A DNA stretch of 25,409 nucleotides from AA29 sp041481445 (GTDB lineage Bacteria > Acidobacteriota > Vicinamibacteria > Fen-336), in contig JBGPBV010000100.1 in the NCBI GenBank assembly GCA_041481445.1, forward strand, positions 1-25,409, written 5' to 3'. The position numbers and the translations under genes are program-made. Position 1 is the first letter of the stretch; each line of letters begins with the position of its first letter. This document shows, piece after piece, positions 7,784-15,021 of the stretch. The notes beneath the pieces are model-generated. The model worked only from the letters and a program-made list of their open reading frames with translations. It was not told the DNA's origin and did no database searches.

Positions 7784-8392
7784 CTACTTCTTGCGCGTGT
7801 AGGTGATCCGCATCCCCAGCGACTCCTTGCCGTCGGCGCCCACGTTGTACATGGAGAACACGCGCGAATTCGGGTCCTTCATGACCATGGTCGACTTCAT
7901 CTTCGAGGTTTTGCCCGTCATGTCCGGGCCGACCATCCAGCCGCTCATGGTCTTGCTGGCGGCGTCGTACGTGCTCTCGCTGGTCATGAGGCCGGTGGAC
8001 ATGGAGTCCGTCCAGCTCCCCACGTACTTCTTCTTGCCCACGTCGTAGGTGTCGGTGCCGTGGCCCTCGAAAGCCATGGGCGGCGCGCCCGGCGCCATGG
8101 AGAACGAGCCCTTGAAGTCCGTGATCAGGCACAGGCCGCCGCAGCCCACGCGGGAGGTCTCCACGCCACTCGACACCGAGGGCGGGGCGCCCGGCGCCAT
8201 GAAGGACTCGACCTTGGCGTCCCAGGTCCCCGCGCTATCCTTGAACATCGCGTGCTCGGGACCGGGCTTGGGCAGGGGAGGCATCCCCTGCGGAGCGCCC
8301 GCCGGCGCGGCGGGCTTGTCTTGCGCGACGGCCAGGCCGGCCAGGCCCAGGACGACGATACAGGCACCGACGAACGTAGCCAGCTTCCTCAC
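7784..8392 (-). CDS. DUF1579 family exported protein
   Basis: 202 residues. The start is GTG at 8392 (VRKLATFVG), seven bases after AAAGGAGG, and gives a clean signal peptide ending near AVAQ; an upstream in-frame start lacks a ribosome site. After a Pro/Ala-rich linker (KPAAPAGAPQGMPPLPKPGPEH), the DUF1579 core is recognisable: a tryptophan strand AGTWDAKVES, PGAPPSVSSGVE, FEGHGTDTYDVGKKKYVGSW, TDSMSTGLMTSESTYD and MKSTMVMKD. The family is a lipocalin-like beta barrel of unknown ligand. It converges on the permease gene with only four bases between stops and is divergent from the ketoacyl synthase gene, so 8393-8567 must carry both promoters. Confidence 0.92.
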   Translation of the reverse strand: MRKLATFVGACIVVLGLAGLAVAQDKPAAPAGAPQGMPPLPKPGPEHAMFKDSAGTWDAKVESFMAPGAPPSVSSGVETSRVGCGGLCLITDFKGSFSMAPGAPPMAFEGHGTDTYDVGKKKYVGSWTDSMSTGLMTSESTYDAASKTMSGWMVGPDMTGKTSKMKSTMVMKDPNSRVFSMYNVGADGKESLGMRITYTRKK

Positions 8393-8522
8393 GGGCGACC
8401 TCCTTTTATCGATCTCCGGATTCTGGCCAGATAAGGGGCGGCGAGGCAAGGGCCGGCCGGAAGAGGTTGCGTCCACCGGCAATCTCCCCTAATCTCCCGA
8501 TCTCCGTCTTCCGCCCTCACTC

Positions 8523-8542
8523 CCGCCGGGAACGCCCGGCGG
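8523..8542. promoter_or_regulatory. Perfect 8-bp hairpin in the leader of the ketoacyl synthase gene
   Basis: CCGCCGGG (8523-8530), loop AACG, CCCGGCGG (8535-8542), ending 25 bases before the proposed TTG start. It could be a 5'-leader structure or an operator. No T-run follows, so it does not look like an intrinsic terminator. Confidence 0.3.
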
Positions 8543-8567
8543 ACGGAGACCTCATCGGGAACGAACG

Positions 8568-9650
8568 TTGAGCCCTGTCCGATCCGTGATCGTCGCCACC
8601 GGGAGCCACATCCCGCCCGGGGGCGTACCCAACGAGCGCTTCCTGGAGCGCGACTTCCGCTCCGCCGACGGGAAGAGGATCGACAAGCCCACGCAGCAGG
8701 TGGTCGCACAGTTCGAGTCCATCACCGGGATCCGCGAGCGCCGCTACGCGTGCGAGGGGACGGTGACCTCGGACATCGCCGCCGACGCCGCCCGCCAGGC
8801 CCTCCGCTCCTCCGGCATCGACGGCGAGCAGCTCGACTACATCATCGTCGCGCACAACTTCGGGGACGTCCGCGCGGGGAGCCGCTCGCCGGACCTCGTC
8901 CCTTCGCTCGCGGCGCGGGTCAAGGCCCGCCTGAAGATCGCCAACCCGCGCACGGCGGCGATGGACCTCGTCTTCGGCTGCCCGGGCTGGCTGCAGGGGA
9001 TGATCCAGGCCGACTACATGATCCGGTCCGGAGAGGTGCGGCGGGTGATGGTGATCGGGGCCGAGATCCTCTCCCGCGTCTCGGACCCGCACGATCGCGA
9101 CAGCATGATCTACGCCGACGGCGCGGGGGCGGCCATCCTCGAGGGTCGGGAGAGCGAGGCGCCGGTGGGGATCCTGGCCCACGCCGTGCGATCCGACACC
9201 CTCGAGCATTCGACCCTCCTCGCCATGGGCCCCTCCTACGATCCCGCCCGGTACGACGGCGACCTGTTCCTGAAGATGCAGGGCCGGAAGGTGTACCGGT
9301 ACGCGGTGCAGACCGTCCCCGCCGCCATCCGGGAATGCCTCGACCGCGCGGGCGTCTCTCTCCCCTCCGTCGCCAAGCTGCTGCTCCACCAGGCCAACGG
9401 GAAGCTGGACCAGGCGGTGCTCAACGCGCTCTACGAATCTTGCGGGATGGAGGCGCCGCCGCGCGACGTGATGCCGATGACGATCTCCTGGCTGGGCAAC
9501 TCCTCGGTGGCGACGCTTCCCACCCTCCTCGACCTGCTGAGCCACCAGAAGCTCGACGGGCACCGGCTGCACGGCGGGGACGTGATCGTCCTGGCCTCGG
9601 TGGGGGCGGGCATGCACGCCAACGCCATGGTCTATCGCGTGCCCGATTGA
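8568..9650 (+). CDS. Beta-ketoacyl-ACP synthase III-like enzyme (FabH superfamily)
   Basis: 360 residues from a TTG at 8568. No ATG is nearby; a GTG at 8586 is an alternative that would cut the first strand. The full thiolase-fold triad is visible: C138 in the nucleophile loop FGCPGWLQG, H274 in LLLHQANGK and N311 in SWLGNSSVAT. DGAGAAILEG and the C-terminal VIVLASVGAGMHANAMVYRV are also typical. At 360 residues it is slightly longer than FabH of about 320, as in stand-alone KAS III-like proteins with a PNERFLE...ITGIRERRY opening. No acyl carrier protein or other fatty-acid gene is adjacent, so it may make a branched or unusual acyl starter or a secondary product rather than serve housekeeping synthesis. 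That role is inferred. Confidence 0.92.
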   Translation: MSPVRSVIVATGSHIPPGGVPNERFLERDFRSADGKRIDKPTQQVVAQFESITGIRERRYACEGTVTSDIAADAARQALRSSGIDGEQLDYIIVAHNFGDVRAGSRSPDLVPSLAARVKARLKIANPRTAAMDLVFGCPGWLQGMIQADYMIRSGEVRRVMVIGAEILSRVSDPHDRDSMIYADGAGAAILEGRESEAPVGILAHAVRSDTLEHSTLLAMGPSYDPARYDGDLFLKMQGRKVYRYAVQTVPAAIRECLDRAGVSLPSVAKLLLHQANGKLDQAVLNALYESCGMEAPPRDVMPMTISWLGNSSVATLPTLLDLLSHQKLDGHRLHGGDVIVLASVGAGMHANAMVYRVPD

Positions 9651-9657
9651 CGCTCTG

Positions 9658-10299
9658 CTACTTCTTCGCCGTCTCCGCGGCCGGGGCCAGGTAGTCCACC
9701 GTCACGGTCAGGAAGCCCAGGGAGGCCACGCCCGCGCAGGAGAGGACGATCGTCTGGTCGGGGAGCTTCCAGGTGATCTCGTCGCCCTTGAGCGAGCTGC
9801 CCGTCTTGCCGCGCTGCGCGGGCTCGCCGTGCTTCGCGGTCAGCGCCTTCTCGACGTCTTCGCACGTCGCCGCTCCCGGCTTCACGGCCGACAGATGGAC
9901 GCGGTCGAGCGCCTTCGACTCGAATCCGAACAGGACCCGGAAGGTCGCACCGTCCGCCTCGTAGGAAGGGATCGCGAGGTCGCCCGATCCCCCGCCCAGG
10001 CTCGACCCGGGCTGGGGTTGGGCGAACGGGGCCGGCTGCGCCAGCTTCTGCGCTTCGCCGGGGAAGGCCTTGAGCACCTCGTCCCTGGTCATGCCCCAGT
10101 GTGACGTCCGCCAGACCGGCGGAGGCGTCGGCACCGTCGTCGGAGGAGGAGGCAGCGTGGTGGTGGTGGTCACGACGGTGGGGGCCTCGGACGCCCGGGC
10201 CACCGGCGCCGGAGGCTCCTTCTTCCCGCAGGAGGCGAGCGCGAGAGGGACGAGCAGGCTCGCGAGCAGCCGTCCCGGGCGCATTCGGCCGTCTCTCAT
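9658..10299 (-). CDS. Lipoprotein with Thr/Pro-rich linker, unknown function
   Basis: 213 residues with an ATG at 10299 behind GAGGAGG (five bases). The lipobox LASC (ending at about residue 23, followed by GKKEPP) marks a lipoprotein. A low-complexity linker follows (TVVTTTTTLPPPPTTVPTPPPV). The globular domain opens with HWGMTRDEVLKAFPG, a pattern seen in many envelope proteins of about 150 residues, and contains FRVLFGFESKALDRVHL and WKLPDQTIVLSCAG. Two cysteines in the mature domain (TCEDVE, LSCAG) could pair. It is convergent with the ketoacyl synthase gene (7 bp between stops) and divergent from the gene at 10433. I do not recognise a specific function. Confidence 0.85.
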   Translation of the reverse strand: MRDGRMRPGRLLASLLVPLALASCGKKEPPAPVARASEAPTVVTTTTTLPPPPTTVPTPPPVWRTSHWGMTRDEVLKAFPGEAQKLAQPAPFAQPQPGSSLGGGSGDLAIPSYEADGATFRVLFGFESKALDRVHLSAVKPGAATCEDVEKALTAKHGEPAQRGKTGSSLKGDEITWKLPDQTIVLSCAGVASLGFLTVTVDYLAPAAETAKK

Positions 10300-10432
10300 G
10301 ACCCCTCCTCGACCTGGCTCAGGGCCTGGGCTCGATCTCAGCAATTATGATGCAGTGCCGCGACTCCTCACAGTGCCCAGGACCCGCGGAAGCCTCGCCG
10401 GACGAGTTACGATACGCGACGCTCGAGACGTG

Positions 10433-11593
10433 ATGCCTGCGACCAGGCCGGTCATCGTGGATCCGACGCGCAGGTGGCTCCGGCTGATGCCGGTCCTGGC
10501 CCTGGCCAGCCTGGGCGCGCTCTGCGGGCGGGAGGCGCACCCGCCCGCGCCGCCCGCCCGTGCGGCCGAGGTCGCGCTGGCCCCGCTCAGCGCCCAGCTC
10601 TCCGAGCCGGCCGGCTCCTTCGACACCGACAACCTGATCTCGAACGAGACCGCCTACCTCCAGGTCGCCGACCAGCTCGCCGACTCCGTCCCCGCCGGAG
10701 GCGTCTACCTGGGCGTCGGCCCGGACCAGAACTTCAGCTACATCGCGCGGGTCAAGCCGCAGTACGCCTTCATCCTGGACATCCGGCGCCAGAACCTGCT
10801 CCAGCACCTCCTGTTCGCGGCGCTGTTCGCGCAGGCGGACGACCCGTACCAGTACCTGTGCCGGCTGTTCTCGCGTCCGTGCCCGGGCGCCACCCCCGCC
10901 AGCGCGCGGGCGGGCGTGGAGCGGACGCTGGAGGCGGTCGAGGAGACGGCGCCCTCCGAGGCCGCCTTCGCCGCGAACCTGGAGGCCGCCTACCGGCACA
11001 TCGAGGGGCCGCTCGCGTTCGCGCTCACGCCGCCGGACAAGGAGGACATCCGCAAGATCTCTCGCGCGTTCTTCGACGAGCAGGCCGACATCCGCTTCCA
11101 CACGTTCGGCCGCCCGCCCGCCTCCTATCACCCGACCTACCGGAAGCTGCTGCTGGGGCGCAGCCCGAGCGGCCGGTTCGGGAGCTTCCTCGACTCGGCC
11201 GAGGACTACCGGCTCGTGCGCGACCTCTCCCGGCGCCAGCGCATCGTGCCCGTGGTGGGCGACTTCGCGGGCCCCCACGCGCTGGGCGCCATCGGGGAAT
11301 GGGTGCGCGCCCACGGCCTCGCCGTGTCCGCCTTCTACACCTCGAACGTCGAGTTCTACCTGATGCGCAACGGCGTGTTCGCCCCCTACCTGGCCAACGT
11401 CCGCGCGCTGCCCAGCCGGCCGGAGAGCGTGCTCATCCGCGCCTGCTTCGACTACGGCCGCTCGCACCCGGCCGAGCTCCCCGGGCACCGGAGCGTCCAG
11501 CTCCTCCAGCGCCTGCCCCGCTTCCTCGAGGTGTCGCAGACGGGCGCGTACGCGAGCGACTGGGACGTCTGCACGATCGACTACCTTCCCTGA
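10433..11593 (+). CDS. Exported protein of an uncharacterised conserved family
   Basis: 386 residues from the ATG at 10433; an ATG at 10487 with an AGGTGG nine bases upstream is an alternative, and the arginine-rich stretch before the hydrophobic segment favours the longer form. The signal peptide (RRWLRLMPVLALASLGALC) is probably cut near ARA-AEV; the cysteine does not fit a lipobox. The mature protein starts SFDTDNLISNETAYLQV, then GGVYLGVGPDQNFSYIARV and FILDIRRQNLLQHLL. The GVGPDQN turn and the acid after the next strand resemble a Rossmann/methyltransferase fold. Later come RFHTFGRPPASYHPTYRKLL, VPVVGDFAGPHAL and AFYTSNVEFYL. I recall this pattern from hypothetical proteins in several phyla but no established activity. 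Its 3' end overlaps the convergent LigD-type gene by 13 bp. Confidence 0.85.
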   Translation: MPATRPVIVDPTRRWLRLMPVLALASLGALCGREAHPPAPPARAAEVALAPLSAQLSEPAGSFDTDNLISNETAYLQVADQLADSVPAGGVYLGVGPDQNFSYIARVKPQYAFILDIRRQNLLQHLLFAALFAQADDPYQYLCRLFSRPCPGATPASARAGVERTLEAVEETAPSEAAFAANLEAAYRHIEGPLAFALTPPDKEDIRKISRAFFDEQADIRFHTFGRPPASYHPTYRKLLLGRSPSGRFGSFLDSAEDYRLVRDLSRRQRIVPVVGDFAGPHALGAIGEWVRAHGLAVSAFYTSNVEFYLMRNGVFAPYLANVRALPSRPESVLIRACFDYGRSHPAELPGHRSVQLLQRLPRFLEVSQTGAYASDWDVCTIDYLP

Positions 11594-12468
11594 GCGAGGG
11601 GGCGCAGCGCCTCGAGCCGCGCCGCCGCCCGCCCGAGCGACCAGCCGCGCTCGAGCAGGCCCGACCAGAGGTCGCCCCTGGCCTCGACGCGGCCGGCCAT
11701 CGTGCGCAGCGTGAACGTGCATGGCCCGACCGCGCCCGCCTCGATCTCTTCCCACGCGCAGGGCGCGGAGACGGGCGCCCCCGCCCTCGCGCGGACGGCG
11801 TAGGGGGCGGCGTAGGTCGCGCCGAGGCCGGTGCGCCCGGTGTCGACGTAGATCCGCCCGCCGCGGTCGGCCTTGGCGAACTCGTGGGTGAGATGGCGCG
11901 GATCGCGCTCGACGAGGACGCGGCCGGCCGCGTGCGCGAACGACGCGGCCTCCTCGAAGCCGGCGCTCCCGTCCAGGGGGACCGCGATGTGGAATCCCTT
12001 GGAGCCGGAGGTCTTCACCCAGCTCGGCAAGCCGACCTCGTCGAGCAGATCGCGCACGGCGAGCGCGGCCGCACGCAGGACGTCCGGGTCCTCCTCCGCG
12101 GGGTCGAGGTCGAAGAGGCAGAGGTCGGGACGGTGCAGGTCCGGCGTGCGCGACGCCCACACGTGCGGCGTGACGCAGTTCTGGTTGGCCAGCCAGACCA
12201 GCGCGCGCGTGTCGCCGACGAGCGGGTAGTGCACGACGCCGCCCTTCTTGGGGACCTCGACCCGCTCCAGCCACTCCGGGAACCCCCTCGAGACGTTCTT
12301 CTGCATGAACCCCTTCTTGCCGATCCCTGACGGATACCGCTCCATCGTCACCGGCCGTCCGCGGAGGTGCGGGACCATCACCGGCGCGACCCGCTCGTAG
12401 TACGCGGCCAGCTCTCCCTTCGTGATCCCGTCCTCCGGGAACAGGACCTTGTCCGGATGGGTGATCAC
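11581..12468 (-). CDS. ligD: LigD-type polymerase-domain protein (NHEJ primase-polymerase)
   Basis: 295 residues from a GTG at 12468, with GGAGG five bases upstream. It is a complete archaeo-eukaryotic primase-type polymerase domain of LigD. It opens THPDKVLFPEDGITKGEL. The metal-binding D120-x-D122 lies in LCLFDLDP, the nucleotide-binding S-G-S-K-G-F-H motif at 154-160, and the third acid in GGRIYVDTGRTG. The ending (GWSLGRAAARLEAL) is also typical. In non-homologous end joining this domain fills ends with ribo- or deoxynucleotides before ligation. Here it is a separate gene without nuclease or ligase domains and without Ku nearby. The start overlaps the stop of a ligase remnant (GTGA), indicating descent from a coupled ligase-polymerase pair. 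Confidence 0.93.
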   Translation of the reverse strand: MITHPDKVLFPEDGITKGELAAYYERVAPVMVPHLRGRPVTMERYPSGIGKKGFMQKNVSRGFPEWLERVEVPKKGGVVHYPLVGDTRALVWLANQNCVTPHVWASRTPDLHRPDLCLFDLDPAEEDPDVLRAAALAVRDLLDEVGLPSWVKTSGSKGFHIAVPLDGSAGFEEAASFAHAAGRVLVERDPRHLTHEFAKADRGGRIYVDTGRTGLGATYAAPYAVRARAGAPVSAPCAWEEIEAGAVGPCTFTLRTMAGRVEARGDLWSGLLERGWSLGRAAARLEALRPLAQGR

Positions 12469-12617
12469 GGGTCCTCCGGAACGATCGGGCGGGCGGGCCC
12501 GTCGACGCGCAGGCCCGTCACGCGCGGATGGCGCAGCTTGCCGTGCACCGTCCATTCGATGAACGCGACCTCCACGACGATCGCCGGCGGGAGCCAGTCG
12601 GGGAAGGTCTCGCTCAC
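12465..12617 (-). pseudogene. Remnant of an ATP-dependent DNA ligase C-terminus (LigD ligase OB fold)
   Basis: In the frame ending at the TGA (12467-12465), about 50 codons read through WLPPAIVVEVAFIEWT, then GKLRHPRVTGLRVDG, then the stop. This is the end of the OB fold in LigD-type ATP-dependent ligases: 'W..P.LV.EV.F.EWT..G.LRHP.F.GLR.DK', including the position of ligase motif VI. The rest of the ligase (nucleotidyltransferase domain with KxDG) is absent. Upstream, this frame runs about 25 more codons of unrelated sequence and meets a TGA inside the end of the PIN gene. A GTG at 12617 could start it, but there is no spaced ribosome site. I read it as a truncated relic that still supplies the ribosome site of the polymerase gene. 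Confidence 0.75.
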
Positions 12618-12640
12618 CCTGCCGCCGACCGCCTCGCGGA

Positions 12641-13138
12641 TCACGCGCGCAGACGCGGACGCGCCCGTGACCGCTGGCCATACGCACGCGGCGGGCGCTC
12701 GCCGACTTCACCCGGCTTCGGCCCGCCTCGGATCAGCGCGATCGCGGTGTGCGCGTCCACCGCGGGCACGGGCGAGTGCCGGAATCCCTGCGGATCCCGC
12801 GTGACAAGGAGGTCACATCCCGACCGTTCGGCCGCGGCCGCGCACACCGCGTCCTCGAAGTCCGGCCAGTGGAGGGCCAGGGCGCGGCGGAGGACGGTGG
12901 CATCGACGGGCGCGATCCCGGGAACGATCAGCAGGTCCTCGATCACGCGCGCGGCGAAGCCCTGCCCCCTCTCCCGCGCCGCCAGGTAATGGATGGTGGT
13001 GACGCCATGCGCGGGAAGCAGGATCTGGACACGGCCCGCTTCCGCCTCCCCCCACAGCGCGGCGGCGGGGGCGAAGAAGGGAGCACGGGCGAGCACGAGG
13101 TCCAGGACCACGTTGACGTCGACGAGCAGGCGCTTCAC
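12641..13138 (-). CDS. PIN-domain toxin (PIN_3/VapC-like) with C-terminal extension
   Basis: 165 residues from a GTG at 13138 whose GTGA overlaps the stop of the antitoxin gene. The opening MKRLLVDVNVVLDLVLAR carries the first conserved aspartate, WPDFEDAV the second acidic cluster, and LLVTRDPQGF the last acidic position of the PIN nuclease site. The helix region APFFAPAAALWGEAEAGRVQ and the strand THG/VTTIHYLAAR are as in PIN_3-type VapC toxins, which cut RNA. These usually end near '..S..PV.....ALI', around residue 138. Here about 28 further residues, Arg/Pro-rich, run into the ligase remnant, as if the native stop was lost when the module landed. Toxin activity is inferred from the family and the operon. 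Confidence 0.88.
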   Translation of the reverse strand: MKRLLVDVNVVLDLVLARAPFFAPAAALWGEAEAGRVQILLPAHGVTTIHYLAARERGQGFAARVIEDLLIVPGIAPVDATVLRRALALHWPDFEDAVCAAAAERSGCDLLVTRDPQGFRHSPVPAVDAHTAIALIRGGPKPGEVGERPPRAYGQRSRARPRLRA

Positions 13139-13371
13139 CGATACTTGCGCCCGAGGTACTCGCGGTACTCCTTCCTGGAGCCCCTCGAGGAGCCGAGGAC
13201 GCCCAGCAACCGCCTCGTGACGGGCGGCAGCTCCTGGACTGGGGTCGACGAGCCGGCCAGACCCTGCAGGAACGTCTCCACCAGCCGGGAGACGGAGGTC
13301 GCGTGCGACTCGGCGTACCGCTTGGCGCGCTCGATCACCTTCTCGTCGACGCTGAGGGTGAGCTTCGTCAC
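13135..13371 (-). CDS. Antitoxin, DUF6364-like ribbon-helix-helix protein
   Basis: 78 residues from a GTG at 13371. The N-terminal TKLTLSVDEKVIERAKRYA followed by SVSRLVETFL is the ribbon-helix-helix DNA-binding fold of DUF6364-type antitoxins. The second half (LPPVTRRLLGVLGSS, then KEYREYLGRKYR) would wrap the toxin. It directly precedes and overlaps the PIN toxin gene, the standard antitoxin-first order. No ribosome site precedes the GTG; a TATGAT element lies only six bases upstream, so the message may be leaderless. Autoregulation through the nearby palindromes is likely for this fold. Confidence 0.88.
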   Translation of the reverse strand: MTKLTLSVDEKVIERAKRYAESHATSVSRLVETFLQGLAGSSTPVQELPPVTRRLLGVLGSSRGSRKEYREYLGRKYR

Positions 13372-13401
13372 GTACGTATCATATCATTCGCGTCGTACGT
13401 A
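13370..13401 (-). promoter_or_regulatory. Candidate autoregulated promoter/operator of the toxin-antitoxin pair
   Basis: Two short self-complementary elements, ACGTACGT (13370-13377) and CGTACGTA (13394-13401), lie 24 bases apart centre to centre. Between them on the minus strand is TATGAT (13383-13378), one mismatch from the -10 consensus. The first palindrome covers the first two bases of the antitoxin GTG. An RHR antitoxin binding both sites would cover the -10 element. No good -35 hexamer is visible. Confidence 0.45.
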
Positions 13402-13412
13402 CTCCGGGCGCG

Positions 13413-14948
13413 CTACTTCCCCCGGAGCTTCGCCACCGTCCCGTCCACGCCGTTGGGCAGCTGACCGTCCGCGAACTGGTCGTCGTCGCGGACCTCGCGC
13501 TTCAGGCGCAGCAGCTCGGCCTTGAGCGTCCGCGTCAGCTCCTCCTGGCCGGCCTGGCCGTACAGGTTGTGCAGCTCGGCCGGATCGTGGACGAGGTCGA
13601 ACAGCTCCCACTGGTCCTTCTTCCAGAAGTAGATGAGCTTGTGGGTGCGTGTGCGCACGCCGTAATGGGCGCGCGTGTTGTGGTCGCCGGGGTCGTGGTA
13701 GTAGCGGTAGTACATCGACGTGCGCCAGTCCGCGGGTGTCCGGCCGCGGAGCACGGGCACCAGGCTCCGGCCCTGCATCGAGGCGGGAACGGCCAGCCCG
13801 GCCGCCTCCAGGAAGGTCGGCGCGAAGTCCACGTTGAGGGCGATGGCGTCGCTGTGCGTCCCCGGCGCGATCACCCCCGGCCAGCGGACCAGGAACGGCA
13901 TGCGCAGCGATTCCTCGTACATGAAGCGCTTGTCGAACAGGCCGTGCTCTCCGAGGAAGAAGCCCTGGTCGCTCGTGTAGATCACGATCGTGTCCTTGGC
14001 AAGCCCGCTGCGGTCGAGGGAGGCGAGCAACCGGCCCATGTTGTCGTCGACGGACTGGATGGTGGCCAGGTAGTCCTGCATGTAGCGCTGGTATTTCCAG
14101 CGGGCGAGGGCCTCGCCGGTCAGGGTGAGGGCCTGCCCGTCGCGGGTGACGGTGACCGTGTCCGGCTTCTCCCCCAGCCACTTCGTGCGCTCCGCCCCCG
14201 CCCGCTCGGACGGAGGCTCGAGCTTGAGGTCCCGGCGCGTGAGGTCGGCGGCCACGCGTTGCTCGTTCTCGTGCAGCGCGTCCGTCCGCGTCGCGTAGGA
14301 GTCCCAGAAGGTCTCCGGCTCCGGGATCCAGCGCGACGCGAACTGCGCGCGGTGCGCGGCGTCCGGCTCCCAGGGGCGGTGGGGCGCCTTGTGATGGAGC
14401 ATCAGGAAGAACGGCTTGTCCCTGGGCCGGCTTTCGAGGAACTCGAGGGCGAGGTCGGTGACGACGTTCGTCGCGTAGCGGCCGGTATAGGTCTTCTCGC
14501 CGGTGGCGGTGTAGAGCTCGGGGTCCATGTACCCGCCCTGCCCGGGGAAGATCTCCCACCGATCGAACCCGACCGGGTCGCTCCCGAGGTGCCACTTCCC
14601 GATCATGCCCGTGTAGTAGCCCCCCTGCTGCAGCAGCGTCGCCACCGTCGTGCGCGCGCTGTCGAAGCGGTTGAAGACGGGCACGCCGTTCAGATGCGAG
14701 TACTGGCCGGTGAGGATCGTGGCCCGGCTCGGGGTGCAGATCGAGTTGGTGACGAACACGTCGTCGAGGCGCATGCCCTCGCGGGCGAGGCGGTCGAGGT
14801 TGGGAGTCTGGTTGACGCGCGACCCGTAGGCGCCGATCGCGTGCGCAGCGTGGTCGTCCGACATGATGTAGAGGATGTTCGGGCGCCGGGCGGCCCACCC
14901 CGGGGCGGCCAGGAGGGAGACGAGGACGGCGAGGAGGAGCCGGCGCAC
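13413..14948 (-). CDS. Secreted type I sulfatase (formylglycine type)
   Basis: 511 residues from a GTG at 14948. No strong ribosome site is visible, but this start gives a proper signal peptide (MRRLLLAVLVSLLAAPGWA, cut near residue 19). The mature protein begins with the alkaline-phosphatase-superfamily metal strand NILYIMSDDHA. The modification motif C71-T-P-S-R75-A-T marks the cysteine converted to formylglycine. GKWHLG, PFFLMLHHKAPHRPW, TIVIYTSDQGFFLGEHG and the basic KRFMYEESLRMPFLVRWPG stretch complete the active site. The C-terminal HKLIYFWKKDQWELFDLVHDP is typical of arylsulfatase-A-like enzymes. It would remove sulfate from an extracellular ester such as a sulfated glycan; the substrate is unknown. 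The maturase is not in the window. It lies 41 bp upstream of the antitoxin gene on the same strand. Confidence 0.95.
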   Translation of the reverse strand: MRRLLLAVLVSLLAAPGWAARRPNILYIMSDDHAAHAIGAYGSRVNQTPNLDRLAREGMRLDDVFVTNSICTPSRATILTGQYSHLNGVPVFNRFDSARTTVATLLQQGGYYTGMIGKWHLGSDPVGFDRWEIFPGQGGYMDPELYTATGEKTYTGRYATNVVTDLALEFLESRPRDKPFFLMLHHKAPHRPWEPDAAHRAQFASRWIPEPETFWDSYATRTDALHENEQRVAADLTRRDLKLEPPSERAGAERTKWLGEKPDTVTVTRDGQALTLTGEALARWKYQRYMQDYLATIQSVDDNMGRLLASLDRSGLAKDTIVIYTSDQGFFLGEHGLFDKRFMYEESLRMPFLVRWPGVIAPGTHSDAIALNVDFAPTFLEAAGLAVPASMQGRSLVPVLRGRTPADWRTSMYYRYYHDPGDHNTRAHYGVRTRTHKLIYFWKKDQWELFDLVHDPAELHNLYGQAGQEELTRTLKAELLRLKREVRDDDQFADGQLPNGVDGTVAKLRGK

Positions 14949-14970
14949 GGCAGGGATGCTAGCAGGCGAA

Positions 14971-14999
14971 GGGGCCGGGAGCGACGGGCTCCCGGCCCC
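14971..14999 (-). terminator. Perfect 12-bp GC hairpin, probable terminator of the metzincin operon
   Basis: GGGGCCGGGAGC (14971-14982), a five-base loop, then GCTCCCGGCCCC (14988-14999). It starts 22 bases beyond the stop of the 915-residue protein and ends before the sulfatase start, so it separates the two minus-strand units. On the minus strand it is followed by TTCGCC rather than a T-run. Confidence 0.6.
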
Positions 15000-15021
15000 G
15001 CCCGTCTAGAAGGACGGCCGA

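Noticed and set aside
10474..12330. Long plus-strand frame running across two convergent genes
   Set aside because: Pro/Arg/Ala-rich translation with no motif; it crosses the stop regions of two well-supported genes.
13135..13371. Antitoxin gene considered as part of the sulfatase operon
   Set aside because: It lies 41 bp downstream on the same strand, but it has its own -10-like element with flanking palindromes and overlaps the toxin gene, so an independent unit is more likely.
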